From Ensifer adhaerens (GTDB lineage: Bacteria; Pseudomonadota; Alphaproteobacteria; Rhizobiales; Rhizobiaceae), in NCBI RefSeq assembly GCF_000697965.2, contig NZ_CP015881.1:124001-188000 (forward strand): 64,000 bases of DNA, read 5' to 3'. Positions within the stretch are counted from its first letter, which is position 1, and every line of letters starts with the position of its first letter. Made by a program: the position numbers and the translations under genes. This document shows, piece by piece, positions 1 to 8,713 of the stretch. Below the pieces are notes generated by a model, which was not told the DNA's origin, did no database searches, and was given only the letters and a program-made list of their open reading frames with translations.

Positions 1-966
1 ACCGTCGTCATCAAGCCCGGCGAGCAGGCGCCGTTGACGGTGTTGCGCCTCGTCGAACTCGCCAATGAGATCCTGCCGCCGGGCGTTCTCAACGCGGTCG
101 CCGGCATGGTCTCCGGCCCGGCACTTGCCGCCCATCCGCTGGTCGAGCGCATCACCTTCACGGGATCGACGATGACGGGCCGGCGCGTGCTGCAGTCGGC
201 CGCGCAGAACCTCACCTATGCCACGATGGAGCTTGGCGGAAAGAACGCGCTGATCGTGCTTCCCGATGCCGATCTCGACGTCGCGATCAACGTTGCGCTC
301 GAAGGCATGTTCTACAATCAGGGAGAGGCCTGCACATCGACATCGCGCATCCTCGTGCACGATAGCCTCCATGACCGGTTCCTGGAGCGGTTCGCGCGGG
401 CGACCGAGAAGCTGGTCGTCGGCGACGGACTTGATCCGGCGACCGATATCGGCGCGATGGTCGATGCGAAGCACCGCGACAAGGTTCTGTCCTATCTCGA
501 CATCGCGCTGAAGGAAGGAGCCCGCCTCGTCACCCAGGGCAGGTTGCCGACCGACGAGAGATTGAAGGACGGCTACTGGGTCGCGCCGACGGTTCTTGCA
601 GATGTTACGCCTGACATGACCCCGGCGCGCGAAGAGATGTTCGGTCCGATCGCCAGCATCATGCGGTTTTCGACCGAGGAAGAGGCGATCCGCATCGCCA
701 ATGACAGTGAATACGGCCTGACGGCGGCGATCTGCACGACCGACGAGGCCCATGCCGGCAAGATCGCAGCCAAGCTCGAAGCGGGCATGATCTTCGTCAA
801 CAACTACATGCGCCGCGCCTTCCTCGGCTCGCCCTTCGGCGGCCAGAAGGGAAGCGGTTTCGGCCGGGAAAATACGGCGGAAACGCTGCGCGAGTTCATG
901 CGCTCAAAGAACGTCCGGTTTCCGTCGGGCCGGGGGAGCATCCCGACCTGGCCACCGAAGGAGTGA
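1..966 (+). CDS. NAD(P)-dependent aldehyde dehydrogenase, C-terminal part (5' truncated by window edge)
   Basis: The frame is open from base 1 and ends at TGA 964-966, so the N-terminal part, including most of the nucleotide-binding fold, lies outside the window. Seen: the general-base Glu in an ELGGK motif (codon 229-231), the catalytic Cys in GEAC (codon 331-333), and the late EEMFGP and SPFGG-KGSG-GRE motifs of the ALDH superfamily. The family oxidises aldehydes to acids through a Cys thiohemiacetal. Ordering and motifs are like succinate-semialdehyde, aldehyde or betaine-aldehyde dehydrogenases; the exact substrate cannot be told. It is followed after about 150 bases by the ETF-QO gene on the same strand. 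It could belong to the catabolic locus that begins near 5 kb, but this is only proximity. Confidence 0.93.
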   Translation, partial: TVVIKPGEQAPLTVLRLVELANEILPPGVLNAVAGMVSGPALAAHPLVERITFTGSTMTGRRVLQSAAQNLTYATMELGGKNALIVLPDADLDVAINVALEGMFYNQGEACTSTSRILVHDSLHDRFLERFARATEKLVVGDGLDPATDIGAMVDAKHRDKVLSYLDIALKEGARLVTQGRLPTDERLKDGYWVAPTVLADVTPDMTPAREEMFGPIASIMRFSTEEEAIRIANDSEYGLTAAICTTDEAHAGKIAAKLEAGMIFVNNYMRRAFLGSPFGGQKGSGFGRENTAETLREFMRSKNVRFPSGRGSIPTWPPKE

Positions 967-1122
967 GTTCTTCCTGATCCAGATCTATTGAACCGAACCT
1001 CCAGCACGGTGACGACGCCCCGTCTTCGGCTCGTCGCCGTGCGAACTTCTAGCGGTCCTCGGCGAGGGCGGCCGTCGCGTTTCGCGCGGCTCGCCTCAGT
1101 AGGGCCGCCAATTGATAGGCGC

Positions 1123-2775
1123 ATGCAGATGGTTGAACGCGAGAGCATGGAGTTCGACGTTGTGATCGTGGGTGCGGGGCCGGCGGGTCTTGCGGCGGCG
1201 ATCCGGCTGAAGCAGGTCAATCCGGAGCTTTCGGTCGTCGTGCTCGAAAAGGGCGCTGAAGTCGGTGCGCATATCCTGTCGGGCGCCGTCGTCGATCCCA
1301 TCGGCATCGACCGCTTGCTGCCGGACTGGCGCGCCGACGCCGACCATCCGTTCAAGACCGAGGTGACGGACGATCATTTCCTGTTCTTGGGACCCGCCGG
1401 CTCGATCCGCCTGCCGAACTTCCTGATGCCGCCGCTGATGAACAATCACGGCAACTACATCGTATCGCTTGGGCTCGTCTGTCGCTGGCTGGCGACCAAG
1501 GCGGAGGAACTCGGCGTCGAGATCTATCCGGGTTTTGCCGCCACCGAAGTGCTCTACAACGACGAGGGTGCGGTCATCGGGGTTGCCACCGGCGACATGG
1601 GCATCGAGCGGAACGGCGAACCGGGCCCGAACTTCGCCCGCGGCATGGCGCTCTTGGGCAAATACACGCTGATCGGCGAGGGCGTGCGCGGTTCGCTCGC
1701 CAAGCAGCTGATCGCCAAGTTCGATCTCTCGAAAGACCGCGACGTCCAGAAGTTCGGCATCGGCCTGAAGGAGCTCTGGCAGGTCAAGCCCGAGAACCAT
1801 CGTCCGGGCCTGGTGCAGCACTCCTTCGGCTGGCCGCTCGGCATGAAGACCGGTGGCGGCTCCTTCCTCTACCATCTCGAAGACAACATGGTCGCCGTCG
1901 GCTTCGTCGTGCACCTCAATTACAAGAACCCCTATCTCTTCCCCTTCGAGGAGTTCCAGCGCTTCAAGACGCATCCGGCGATCCGCGGCACGTTCGAGGG
2001 CGGCAAGCGGCTTTCCTATGGGGCCCGTGCGATCACCGAGGGCGGTTACCAGTCGGTACCGAAGCTGTCCTTCCCCGGTGGTGCGCTGATCGGCTGTTCG
2101 GCCGGTCTCGTCAACGTGCCGCGCATCAAGGGCAGCCACAATGCGGTGCTTTCAGGCATTCTCGCGGCCGAGAAGCTGGCGGCAGCGATTGCTAGTGGCC
2201 GCGCCAATGACGAGCCGATCGAGATCGAACGCGGCTGGCGCGACAGCGCCATCGGCCAGGACCTGAAGCGGGTGAGAAACGTCAAGCCGCTGTGGTCGAA
2301 GTTCGGCACGGCGATCGGCGTTGGGCTCGGCGGTCTCGACATGTGGACCAACCAGCTGTTCGGCTTCTCCTTCTTCGGCACGCTGAAGCACGGAAAGACC
2401 GATGCGCAGTCGCTCGAACCCGCAGCGCAGCACAAGAAGATCGACTATCCAAAGCCGGACGGGGTTCTGACCTTCGACCGGCTGTCCTCGGTGTTCCTGT
2501 CGAACACCAACCATGAGGAAGACCAGCCGGTCCATCTCCAGGTGAAGGACATGGATCTGCAGAAGCGCTCCGAGCACGACGTCTATGCCGGTCCGTCGAC
2601 GCGCTACTGTCCGGCCGGGGTCTACGAATGGGTGGAGAAGGACGGGAAGGACGTCTTCGTCATCAACGCGCAGAACTGCGTGCACTGCAAGACCTGCGAC
2701 ATCAAGGACCCGAACCAGAACATCAACTGGGTGCCGCCCCAAGGCGGCGAAGGCCCGGTCTATCCGAACATGTGA
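1123..2775 (+). CDS. electron-transfer flavoprotein-ubiquinone oxidoreductase (ETF-QO)
   Basis: A membrane-associated FAD and 4Fe-4S enzyme that passes electrons from ETF (fatty-acid, amino-acid and choline dehydrogenases) to ubiquinone. The N-terminal FAD fingerprint GAGPAG follows a conserved ERESMEFDVVIVG block. The C-terminal ferredoxin-like segment has the cluster cysteines in CPAGVYEW and CVHCKTCDIKDP and ends in GGEGPVYPNM, as in the mitochondrial and bacterial family. The open frame extends upstream to 988 through alternative codons, but family length (about 550 aa) and the ERESMEFD alignment favour ATG 1123 (or ATG 1129, three codons later is ambiguous), giving 550 aa. No strong Shine-Dalgarno decides between them. 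The upstream extension is Arg-rich and has no family counterpart. Confidence 0.95.
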   Translation: MQMVERESMEFDVVIVGAGPAGLAAAIRLKQVNPELSVVVLEKGAEVGAHILSGAVVDPIGIDRLLPDWRADADHPFKTEVTDDHFLFLGPAGSIRLPNFLMPPLMNNHGNYIVSLGLVCRWLATKAEELGVEIYPGFAATEVLYNDEGAVIGVATGDMGIERNGEPGPNFARGMALLGKYTLIGEGVRGSLAKQLIAKFDLSKDRDVQKFGIGLKELWQVKPENHRPGLVQHSFGWPLGMKTGGGSFLYHLEDNMVAVGFVVHLNYKNPYLFPFEEFQRFKTHPAIRGTFEGGKRLSYGARAITEGGYQSVPKLSFPGGALIGCSAGLVNVPRIKGSHNAVLSGILAAEKLAAAIASGRANDEPIEIERGWRDSAIGQDLKRVRNVKPLWSKFGTAIGVGLGGLDMWTNQLFGFSFFGTLKHGKTDAQSLEPAAQHKKIDYPKPDGVLTFDRLSSVFLSNTNHEEDQPVHLQVKDMDLQKRSEHDVYAGPSTRYCPAGVYEWVEKDGKDVFVINAQNCVHCKTCDIKDPNQNINWVPPQGGEGPVYPNM

Positions 2776-2832
2776 GTTCGGGAGGCGGGCCGCGCGGACC
2801 GAATTCATTATTGCCAAGCGAGAGACGCATCC

Positions 2833-4644
2833 ATGCAAGACCCGACTGTCATAACCAACCCCGTTCTCAGCCAATGGATCGACGAGGTTCGGGCCCTGTG
2901 CGAACCGGATCAGGTCCATGTCTGCGACGGCAGCGATGCGGAATACAGGCGTCTGTGCAGCACCCTTGTCGCCGCGGGCACCTTTATCCGGTTGAACGAA
3001 GCGAAGCGCCCAAGCTCGTTCCTCTGCCGCTCCGATCCCCGCGATGTCGCCCGCCTCGAACATCGCACTTTCGTCTGCACCTCCAGCCGGGAGGACGCAG
3101 GGCCCACCAACAATTGGGCAGATCCTGCCAGCATGCGCGTGGAGCTTTCGCGATTGTTCAAGGGATCGATGCGCGGGCGCACCATGTATGTGATCCCGTT
3201 CTCCATGGGGGAACCCGGCTCGGACCTTGCGATGATCGGGGTTCAGATCACCGATTCCGCCTATGTCGCGGTCAGCATGAAGTTGATGGCGCATATCGGC
3301 CTGCCGGTCCTGCGCGCACTTGGCACGCGCGAATTCGTGCGCTGCCTGCACTCGGTCGGAGCCCCGCTCGCGCCCGGCGACCGCGATGTGCCGTGGCCCT
3401 GCAACGCGGAGCACAAATATATTGTGAGCTTCCAGGACGACGGCTCGATCGCATCCTTCGGTTCCGGCTACGGCGGCAATGCGCTTCTCGGCAAGAAGTG
3501 CCTGGCACTGCGCACGGCCTCGCTGAAGGGCCGACAGGAGGGGTGGCTTGCCGAGCACATGCTGATCATGGGCGTGGAGGATCCCACTGGGAAAACGACC
3601 TATGTCGCGGCCGCCTTTCCGTCCGCCTGTGGCAAGACCAATTTCGCCATGCTTCTGCCGCCCGAGGGTTTTGCGGGATGGAAGGTCAAGACGGTCGGCG
3701 ACGACATCGCCTGGATTCGGCCGGATGCGGACGGCAGGCTGCGGGCCATCAATCCGGAAACGGGCTTCTTCGGGGTTGCCCCGGGCACCAACGAGAAGAC
3801 CAATCCCAACATGATGGCGGCGATCGCGCGCGAGACCATCTTCACCAATTGCGCGCTGACGCCCGACGGCGACGTCTGGTGGGAGGGCATGACGGAGGAG
3901 GCGCCGCCGGCGTTGGTGGACTGGCGCGGTCTCGACTGGACGCCTCAGGCCGGTCGCCCGGCCGCGCATCCGAACGCCCGTTTCACCGTTTCGCGCGACC
4001 GCTGCCCGAGCATGGACCCATCGGCCGCGCACCCCGCCGGCGTGCCGATCTCGGCCTTCATCTTCGGCGGGCGGCTTTCCCACACTTTTCCGCTTGTCTT
4101 TGAGGCAAGGGACTGGCGCGAGGGCATCTACTGGGCGGCAACGCTGGGGTCGGAAGCGACGGCGGCCGCGGAAAATCAGGCCGCGACCCGGCGCGATCCC
4201 TTCGCGATGCTGCCCTTCTGCGGCTACAACATGGCCGACTATTTTGCCCACTGGCTTTCGATGGGAGACCGGCTTGTGAATGCGCCGGCAATCTTCCGCG
4301 TCAACTGGTTCCGGCGTGACGAGGACGGTGCATTTCTCTGGCCGGGCTTCCGGCAAAATATGCGCGTGCTCAAATGGATCGTGCAGAGGACGGAGAGGAC
4401 TGGCGGCGGAAAAGCCACGTCGATCGGCCTTGTGCCGGGCTATGACGACATCGACTGGCATGGCCTCGACTACGACCGCCAAACCTTCGACGCGCTGATG
4501 AGGTTCGATCCGGCCAAACTCGCCAAGGAACTGCAAAGCCACGACGTCTTGCTGCAGTCCTTCGGCCAACGATTGCCGTCAGCGCTTTCCGCCATTCGTC
4601 GCGCCTTGCTCGACGGGGTTGACCAGACGCCGGATCAAGCCTGA
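2833..4644 (+). CDS. pckG: phosphoenolpyruvate carboxykinase, GTP type
   Basis: Converts oxaloacetate plus GTP to PEP, CO2 and GDP, the first committed step of gluconeogenesis from organic acids. At 603 aa it has the size of the GTP-dependent class, not the roughly 530-aa ATP class. Seen: the kinase-1 (P-loop) motif FPSACGKTN at residues 262-270, preceded by a lid and metal region ([14 protein letters not shown]), the CNAEHKYI substrate region, and [12 protein letters not shown], all typical of GTP-PEPCK. ATG 2833 follows a purine-rich AAGCGAGAGACG tract. The 3' end overlaps the convergent GNAT gene by 10 bases. Rhizobia usually carry an ATP-type pckA, so this gene is either a second isozyme or a replacement. 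Confidence 0.95.
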   Translation: MQDPTVITNPVLSQWIDEVRALCEPDQVHVCDGSDAEYRRLCSTLVAAGTFIRLNEAKRPSSFLCRSDPRDVARLEHRTFVCTSSREDAGPTNNWADPASMRVELSRLFKGSMRGRTMYVIPFSMGEPGSDLAMIGVQITDSAYVAVSMKLMAHIGLPVLRALGTREFVRCLHSVGAPLAPGDRDVPWPCNAEHKYIVSFQDDGSIASFGSGYGGNALLGKKCLALRTASLKGRQEGWLAEHMLIMGVEDPTGKTTYVAAAFPSACGKTNFAMLLPPEGFAGWKVKTVGDDIAWIRPDADGRLRAINPETGFFGVAPGTNEKTNPNMMAAIARETIFTNCALTPDGDVWWEGMTEEAPPALVDWRGLDWTPQAGRPAAHPNARFTVSRDRCPSMDPSAAHPAGVPISAFIFGGRLSHTFPLVFEARDWREGIYWAATLGSEATAAAENQAATRRDPFAMLPFCGYNMADYFAHWLSMGDRLVNAPAIFRVNWFRRDEDGAFLWPGFRQNMRVLKWIVQRTERTGGGKATSIGLVPGYDDIDWHGLDYDRQTFDALMRFDPAKLAKELQSHDVLLQSFGQRLPSALSAIRRALLDGVDQTPDQA

Positions 4645-4940
4645 GGTCCCGGGCACGCCGCCCCGTCATCCAGCCAGGCGGTGGTCACGGCCACCGTCTG
4701 GCTCAGCATTGCCGGGCGTTCAGCCGTCGCGATCACCCGTGCGTTTCGCGCGCGAAGAATGTCGAAGACGCCGGTCGCAAGCCGCGTGCCGATCCCCTGT
4801 CCCGACAGGGTCTGCAGCACTTCCGTGTGCGTGAGAACGACCCGGCCGTCCTCCAGCCGATAGTAGGCAACGGCGATCTCGTCGCCGATCGGCAGCTCGA
4901 ATCGAGACGCCTGAGTGTTATCGATGACCTTTTCGACCAT
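4635..4940 (-). CDS. small GNAT-like N-acetyltransferase (YjdJ type)
   Basis: A 101-aa protein resembling the short GCN5-related acetyltransferase-like family in which a GxGxxL acetyl-CoA-binding loop is the main landmark; here it reads GQGIGTRLA near residues 50-60, after a beta strand VVLTHTEV. The family is thought to acetylate small substrates or proteins, but no substrate is established for this short subgroup. The start at 4940 was chosen because AGGGACGAA lies directly upstream; the frame could begin seven codons earlier at 4961, without such a site. The gene converges on and overlaps pckG by 10 bases. The last residues (CPGPQA) are unconserved tail. Confidence 0.75.
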   Translation of the reverse strand: MVEKVIDNTQASRFELPIGDEIAVAYYRLEDGRVVLTHTEVLQTLSGQGIGTRLATGVFDILRARNARVIATAERPAMLSQTVAVTTAWLDDGAACPGPQA

Positions 4941-5053
4941 TTCGTCCCTACCTTCCTGCAACCGTTATCCGCGCCGTCGCTGTGCCCTGGACTATAGGAG
5001 GGACGAGACATCCGCGCGACCACTCTGTCGCGCGGATGCGGAGTTCTGTGGTC

Positions 5054-5818
5054 TCAGAGCGCCCGGCCGCCATCCACCTGGATGATGTGGCCGGTCGAAA
5101 AGCCGAGCAACGTCGCGCTCGCCAGGATGGCGGCGGCGATGTCGTCGACTTCGCCGATGCGGCCGAGCGGGGTCGAGGACGCGACCTTGTCGTTGAAGTC
5201 CGAGCCTCGCCCGGGGACGAATTGCGTGTCGACGACACCAGGAGAAACCGCAAGGACCCGGATTTCCGGGGCAAGGACGCGGGCGAGCGCCTTGGTCATC
5301 ACGTCGATGCCGGCCTTGGCGGCGCAATAGGCGATATTCGAGCCAATACCGGTGAAGGCGGCGATCGACGAGATGGAGACGACGAGCCCGTCGCCGGATT
5401 TTTTCAAAAGTGGCGCGAAGGCGCGGATCGCCGCGAACTGGCTTCGCCAGTTCACCTTGAAGATGTCGTCGATCAGTTCATCCGTCAGCGCGTCGAGATC
5501 CCGGTGGGCGATAGGCTTGGTGAAGCCCGCGGCATTGACCAGCACATCGAGCTTGCCGAACTTCTGTTCGATGGTGCGGGCAAGGTCGCCAAGAGCGCGG
5601 GAATCCGTGATGTCGACGGCATATCGGGCATGACGTTCAGCGTTCGCAAGGGAGGAAATCACCGCATCCGCGCTTGCGGCCCCCTGTTCACGCGGCGTGT
5701 GGGTGATCAGCACGGTCGCTCCCGCATCTGCAAACAGGCGCCCTGTTGCGGCGCCGATTGCGCCGTTTCCGCCGATGACGAGAACTGTCTTTCCAACCAA
5801 GGACCGCGGATACGCCAT
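5054..5818 (-). CDS. short-chain dehydrogenase/reductase (SDR)
   Basis: A 254-aa classical SDR. Seen: an N-terminal nucleotide-binding loop reading GGNGAIGAATG (the usual TG is GG here), NAAG near the end of beta-4, an active-site Ser in VVSISSIA, and the catalytic YCAAK pair, followed by SPGVVDTQF. The family oxidises or reduces secondary alcohols with NAD(P). The start is ATG 5818 behind GGGAGGAAC; a longer open frame runs to 6139 but would cross the operator pair at 5904-5939. Two LacI-type palindromes sit 86-122 bases upstream of the start, so the gene is probably a direct target of the adjacent repressor and a step in the same catabolic pathway. Substrate unknown. Confidence 0.93.
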   Translation of the reverse strand: MAYPRSLVGKTVLVIGGNGAIGAATGRLFADAGATVLITHTPREQGAASADAVISSLANAERHARYAVDITDSRALGDLARTIEQKFGKLDVLVNAAGFTKPIAHRDLDALTDELIDDIFKVNWRSQFAAIRAFAPLLKKSGDGLVVSISSIAAFTGIGSNIAYCAAKAGIDVMTKALARVLAPEIRVLAVSPGVVDTQFVPGRGSDFNDKVASSTPLGRIGEVDDIAAAILASATLLGFSTGHIIQVDGGRAL

Positions 5819-5903
5819 AAGTTCCTCCCTCTTGACGTGATGTCTTTCAAGCCGACGGAAACGTCCGCCCGGCAATTTGACGGTTGATCGATGCGACCTT
5901 AGG

Positions 5904-5939
5904 GCAATCGATTGCACGAAACAATAGGCAATCGATTGC
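5904..5939. promoter_or_regulatory. tandem LacI-type operators upstream of the SDR gene
   Basis: Two identical 12-base perfect palindromes GCAATCGATTGC at 5904-5915 and 5928-5939, centre to centre 24 bases. A central CG palindrome of this kind is the typical target of LacI/GalR-family repressors. The same core recurs between the repressor and the importer genes, which supports the assignment to the adjacent regulator (inference). Confidence 0.8.
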
Positions 5940-6041
5940 ATGAAGGTTCGCGGAAAACGCTCGCGCAGAGGCGTTCGCAGGGGAAAGCGGTGCGAAGGGA
6001 CCGAAACCGCCGATTCGTCGCGAGCTGCCGGCTGGGGATTG

Positions 6042-7082
6042 TCAGCGCTTCTGCGCTGCCACCGGTCCCGTGCTTTCGCGTTCCAGGAGCTCCACCGGCA
6101 GCACGGTCTCGAGCGGAATGTCGTCGTCCGCGCCGGCATTCATCAGGCGCAGCAGGATCGATGCGGCGGTGATGCCCGCATCATACTGCTGGATGCGGAC
6201 GGTGGTGAGCCTTGGACGCGCGAGTTGCAGGAACGGCATGTCGTTGAAGCCGCTGACGGAAATGTCCGATGGACAGTCGAGGCCGTTCTCCCGCAAGACG
6301 TCGATGCAGCCGAGCGCCAGGCGGTCATTTGCGCAGAGCACGGCGGTAAAGTCGTTTCCGGAGGCGAGCAGCTCGCGCGTGCAGCGGGCGCCTTCGTCCT
6401 CATCGAAGCGCATGGCGGTGACGATGAGCTGCGGGTCGATGTCGATCGACATTCTCTTGGCGGCGTTGCGGAAGGCGGCCAGGCGTAGCTGCCCGGTCGA
6501 GAGATCCTGCGGCCCGGCCAGATGCGCGATCCGCCGGTGGCCGAGTTTCGTCAGGTGGCGCAGCATTTCGCAGATGCCCATGTCCTCGTCATTGATGACA
6601 TAGGGGATGTTCGAATTCTCCACGCGCCGGTTCAGCGTCACCACCGACAGGCCGTCCTGGGCGGCCTTGGCGATCGAGGGGTCGCTTCTAAGCACCGCTG
6701 CATGGATAAGTCCGTCGACACCCCGATCGCGCAACACTTCGAGAAGGCGAACCTCGCGCTCGCGCTCGCTGTCGGTGTTGACGATGATCGACGCATAGCC
6801 GAGCGGTTCCAGAACGCTTTCGATCCCGCGCAGGATCGGTGGGAAAATCGGGTTGGTGATATCCGGAATGACGACGCCGACCGTCATCGTCCGGTTGGTG
6901 CGAAGCCCGAAGGCGATGCGGTTGGGGCGATAATCCAGGCGTTCCGCCGCGGCCTGGATCTTCGCCACGACCTCTGGCGTGATGCTCTTGCGCTCGGTCG
7001 GGTCAAGGGCGCGCGATACGGTCGACACATGAACGCCGGTCGCGCGCGCAATGTCCTTCAGCGTGGTTCGTTTCTTCTGCAT
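6042..7082 (-). CDS. LacI-family transcriptional regulator
   Basis: 346 aa. The N-terminal helix-turn-helix and hinge helix read TLKDIARATGVHVSTVSRAL (residues 7-26), diagnostic of LacI/GalR regulators. The rest is a periplasmic-binding-protein-like effector domain (VGVVIPDITNPIFPPILRGIE; LIVTAMRFDEDEG; FTAVLCANDRLALGCIDVL; ISVSGFNDMPF). It starts at ATG 7082 behind AGAGGTGACAC. It lies between the SDR gene (same strand, downstream) and the divergent importer operon, with palindromic operators on both sides, so it is likely an autoregulated local repressor whose inducer is a substrate or intermediate of the pathway. The effector cannot be read from the sequence; these domains usually bind sugars but some bind other small molecules. 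Confidence 0.96.
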   Translation of the reverse strand: MQKKRTTLKDIARATGVHVSTVSRALDPTERKSITPEVVAKIQAAAERLDYRPNRIAFGLRTNRTMTVGVVIPDITNPIFPPILRGIESVLEPLGYASIIVNTDSEREREVRLLEVLRDRGVDGLIHAAVLRSDPSIAKAAQDGLSVVTLNRRVENSNIPYVINDEDMGICEMLRHLTKLGHRRIAHLAGPQDLSTGQLRLAAFRNAAKRMSIDIDPQLIVTAMRFDEDEGARCTRELLASGNDFTAVLCANDRLALGCIDVLRENGLDCPSDISVSGFNDMPFLQLARPRLTTVRIQQYDAGITAASILLRLMNAGADDDIPLETVLPVELLERESTGPVAAQKR

Positions 7083-7123
7083 GTGTCACCTCTCGCCTCC
7101 ATTTAAAATCTTGCCGGAGGTTT

Positions 7124-7137
7124 TGCAATCGTTCGCA
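7124..7137. promoter_or_regulatory. LacI-type operator, repressor-proximal
   Basis: TGCAATCGTTCGCA, an imperfect copy of the palindrome found at 5904 and 5928. It sits 42 bases upstream of the repressor start and just upstream of the -35 element of the importer promoter, so it could mediate autoregulation or looping. Confidence 0.65.
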
Positions 7138-7144
7138 TGGATGC

Positions 7145-7172
7145 TTGACAAAGCGCAAACGGTGCGCATAAT
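7145..7172 (+). promoter_or_regulatory. sigma-70-type promoter of the HAAT importer operon
   Basis: TTGACA at 7145-7150, 16-base spacer, CATAAT at 7167-7172. The spacer itself contains a degenerate operator-like GCGCAAACGGTGCGC (7153-7167). A near-perfect operator begins nine bases after the -10 element, where a bound repressor would block RNA polymerase. Confidence 0.7.
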
Positions 7173-7180
7173 CGCCCATG

Positions 7181-7194
7181 TGCAATCGTTTGCA
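7181..7194. promoter_or_regulatory. LacI-type operator at the importer transcription start
   Basis: TGCAATCGTTTGCA, an almost perfect palindrome placed at about +2 to +15 of the predicted promoter at 7145-7172. This is the classic position for steric repression. Confidence 0.8.
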
Positions 7195-7295
7195 TATTCA
7201 GTTTGCGGCAGGGCAGTTGAGGAGCTGGCCTGCCGTCGATCGAACAGTGCGCAAGTTTCGTCCGGCGTGGCCGGGCGATTTGTTTTTCGCTTCAA

Positions 7296-7309
7296 TGCAA
7301 ACGATTGCG
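7296..7309. promoter_or_regulatory. LacI-type operator near the importer start codon
   Basis: TGCAAACGATTGCG, a further copy 25 bases upstream of the binding-protein start codon. Together with the copies at 7124 and 7181 it makes a three-site array spanning 185 bases. Confidence 0.75.
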
Positions 7310-7333
7310 CGCAAATGTCTGGGAGGAGACAAA

Positions 7334-8617
7334 ATGGGACTCAATCGGCTGATCGCGGCAGCAACCGTCAGTGTGCTTTCGGCAAGCACCGTTGCGAGCG
7401 CTGCGGAAACAATACGGATCGGCGCATCGCTGCCGATCACCGGTGGCCTTTCGGTCAGCGGCGAGAAGCATAAGCGGGGCTACGAACTCTGCAACAAGCT
7501 CATCAATGAAGCGGGCGGCATTCTCGGCAAGCAGGTGGAGCTGATCGTCAGCGACAATCGCTCCGACCCTGCGACGGCCATCAATCAGTACGAACGCTTC
7601 ATCAACGTCGACAAGGTCGATGCCGTCTACGGTACGTTCTCGAGCCGCTTGACCTTTCCGGTCGGCAACGTTCTGTCCAAGTACAACATGGTTCACCCGG
7701 TTCCCTCGGGCGGTGCGCTCCGGATCTATGCCCAGGGCTACAAAAACCTCTTCTATTTCCAGGTCAATGCTGCCGAATACACAGGCAAGGACGTGATCGG
7801 CCTCCTGAAGGAGATCAAGGATCCGGCGGATGCGCCGAAGACAGTCGCCGTCGTCCATGCCGACGACTTCTTCGCCAATGCGATCGCCACCGGCCTTCTC
7901 GGCCAGAAGGTGATCGATCCCGCCAACGACAAGGAAATCGCCGACCTCGCGCCCGGTTACTTCAAGGAAGCTGGCATCGAGGTGGTGATGGAGGAGAAGT
8001 GGCCCGAGGAAGGCTTCAACGACTGGCTGAACCTTGCCAATTCGATCAAGCGCTCCGGCGCTGAAATGATCGTCGGCCTGACGGCTTCTGCGGAAGAGGC
8101 GGTCCAGCTCATGCGGGCGCTCAAGACCGTCGGCGCATCGGCAAAGCTCGTCTATCTCAGCCAGGGTGCCCAGACGGAGTTCATCGAGGGTGTGGGGAAC
8201 GACGCGGCCGATGGCGTCGTCATCCACACCACCTGGCACAAGGATGTTCCGTTCAAGAGCACGCTTGCCGGAAAGCCCTTCGACAACGCCGATTTTGTGA
8301 AGGCGTTCGAAGCCGAATATGGTGTCGAGCCGGATGAAGACAGCGCCATCCCTTTCGCCGTCTGCCAGGGTATCGAGCAGGCCATGGTTGGCGCCGGCAG
8401 CACGGATAACGCCAAGATGGGCGAATGGCTGCACGCCCGCACCAAGGAACAGCCTGTCCAGACAGTGCTCGGCGATTTCAGCTGGGACGATCTCGGCCTG
8501 CCCGTCGAAAAGTCGCACATCATGACCCAGTGGCAGGATGGCAAGCTGACCTTCGTCTACCCGACCGGCCAGTTCGAGGGCATCGTGCCCTTCCGCTATC
8601 CCAAGTCCGGTTTCTGA
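7334..8617 (+). CDS. HAAT-family ABC importer, periplasmic substrate-binding protein
   Basis: 427 aa. A signal peptide is visible at residues 1-23 (basic start, hydrophobic core, cleavage after ASA before AETIRIG). The mature protein begins IRIGASLPITGGLSVSG and has the type I periplasmic-binding fold of Leu/Ile/Val and urea/aromatic-acid receptors (NEAGGILGKQVELIVSDN; EMIVGLTASAEEAVQLM). ATG 7334 is preceded by GGGAGGAGAC; an upstream extension of the frame to 7178 crosses the promoter and two operators and is rejected. It is the first gene of a five-gene importer operon under the LacI-type repressor. Family members bind amino acids, urea, short amides or aromatic acids; ring-cleavage genes downstream favour an aromatic or related ligand (inference). 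Confidence 0.94.
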   Translation: MGLNRLIAAATVSVLSASTVASAAETIRIGASLPITGGLSVSGEKHKRGYELCNKLINEAGGILGKQVELIVSDNRSDPATAINQYERFINVDKVDAVYGTFSSRLTFPVGNVLSKYNMVHPVPSGGALRIYAQGYKNLFYFQVNAAEYTGKDVIGLLKEIKDPADAPKTVAVVHADDFFANAIATGLLGQKVIDPANDKEIADLAPGYFKEAGIEVVMEEKWPEEGFNDWLNLANSIKRSGAEMIVGLTASAEEAVQLMRALKTVGASAKLVYLSQGAQTEFIEGVGNDAADGVVIHTTWHKDVPFKSTLAGKPFDNADFVKAFEAEYGVEPDEDSAIPFAVCQGIEQAMVGAGSTDNAKMGEWLHARTKEQPVQTVLGDFSWDDLGLPVEKSHIMTQWQDGKLTFVYPTGQFEGIVPFRYPKSGF

Positions 8618-8632
8618 CCCTTTGCGAGGCAG

Positions 8633-8664
8633 AGGAGGGTGTTTCGCTCGCGAGGCGCCCTCCC
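8633..8664 (+). other. possible intercistronic stem-loop after the binding-protein gene
   Basis: GGAGGG and CCCTCC flank a GC-rich segment in the 96-base gap between the binding-protein gene and the first ATPase gene, with no T tract. A stem here would fit the common partial attenuation or mRNA protection that keeps binding protein in excess over membrane components. The stem is short; low confidence. Confidence 0.35.
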
Positions 8665-8713
8665 GATTGGCAGGCATCTACTACCCAATTTCTAGTACAA
8701 GGAGATCGCGCGG

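Noticed and set aside
988..1122. N-terminal extension of ETF-QO
   Set aside because: Starts at TTG, Arg-rich, and unlike family members, which begin near ERESMEFD.
2152..4569. 805-codon open frame on the minus strand opposite ETF-QO and PEPCK
   Set aside because: Arg/Gly/His-rich antisense shadow with no ribosome site or domain; the plus-strand genes are clear family members.
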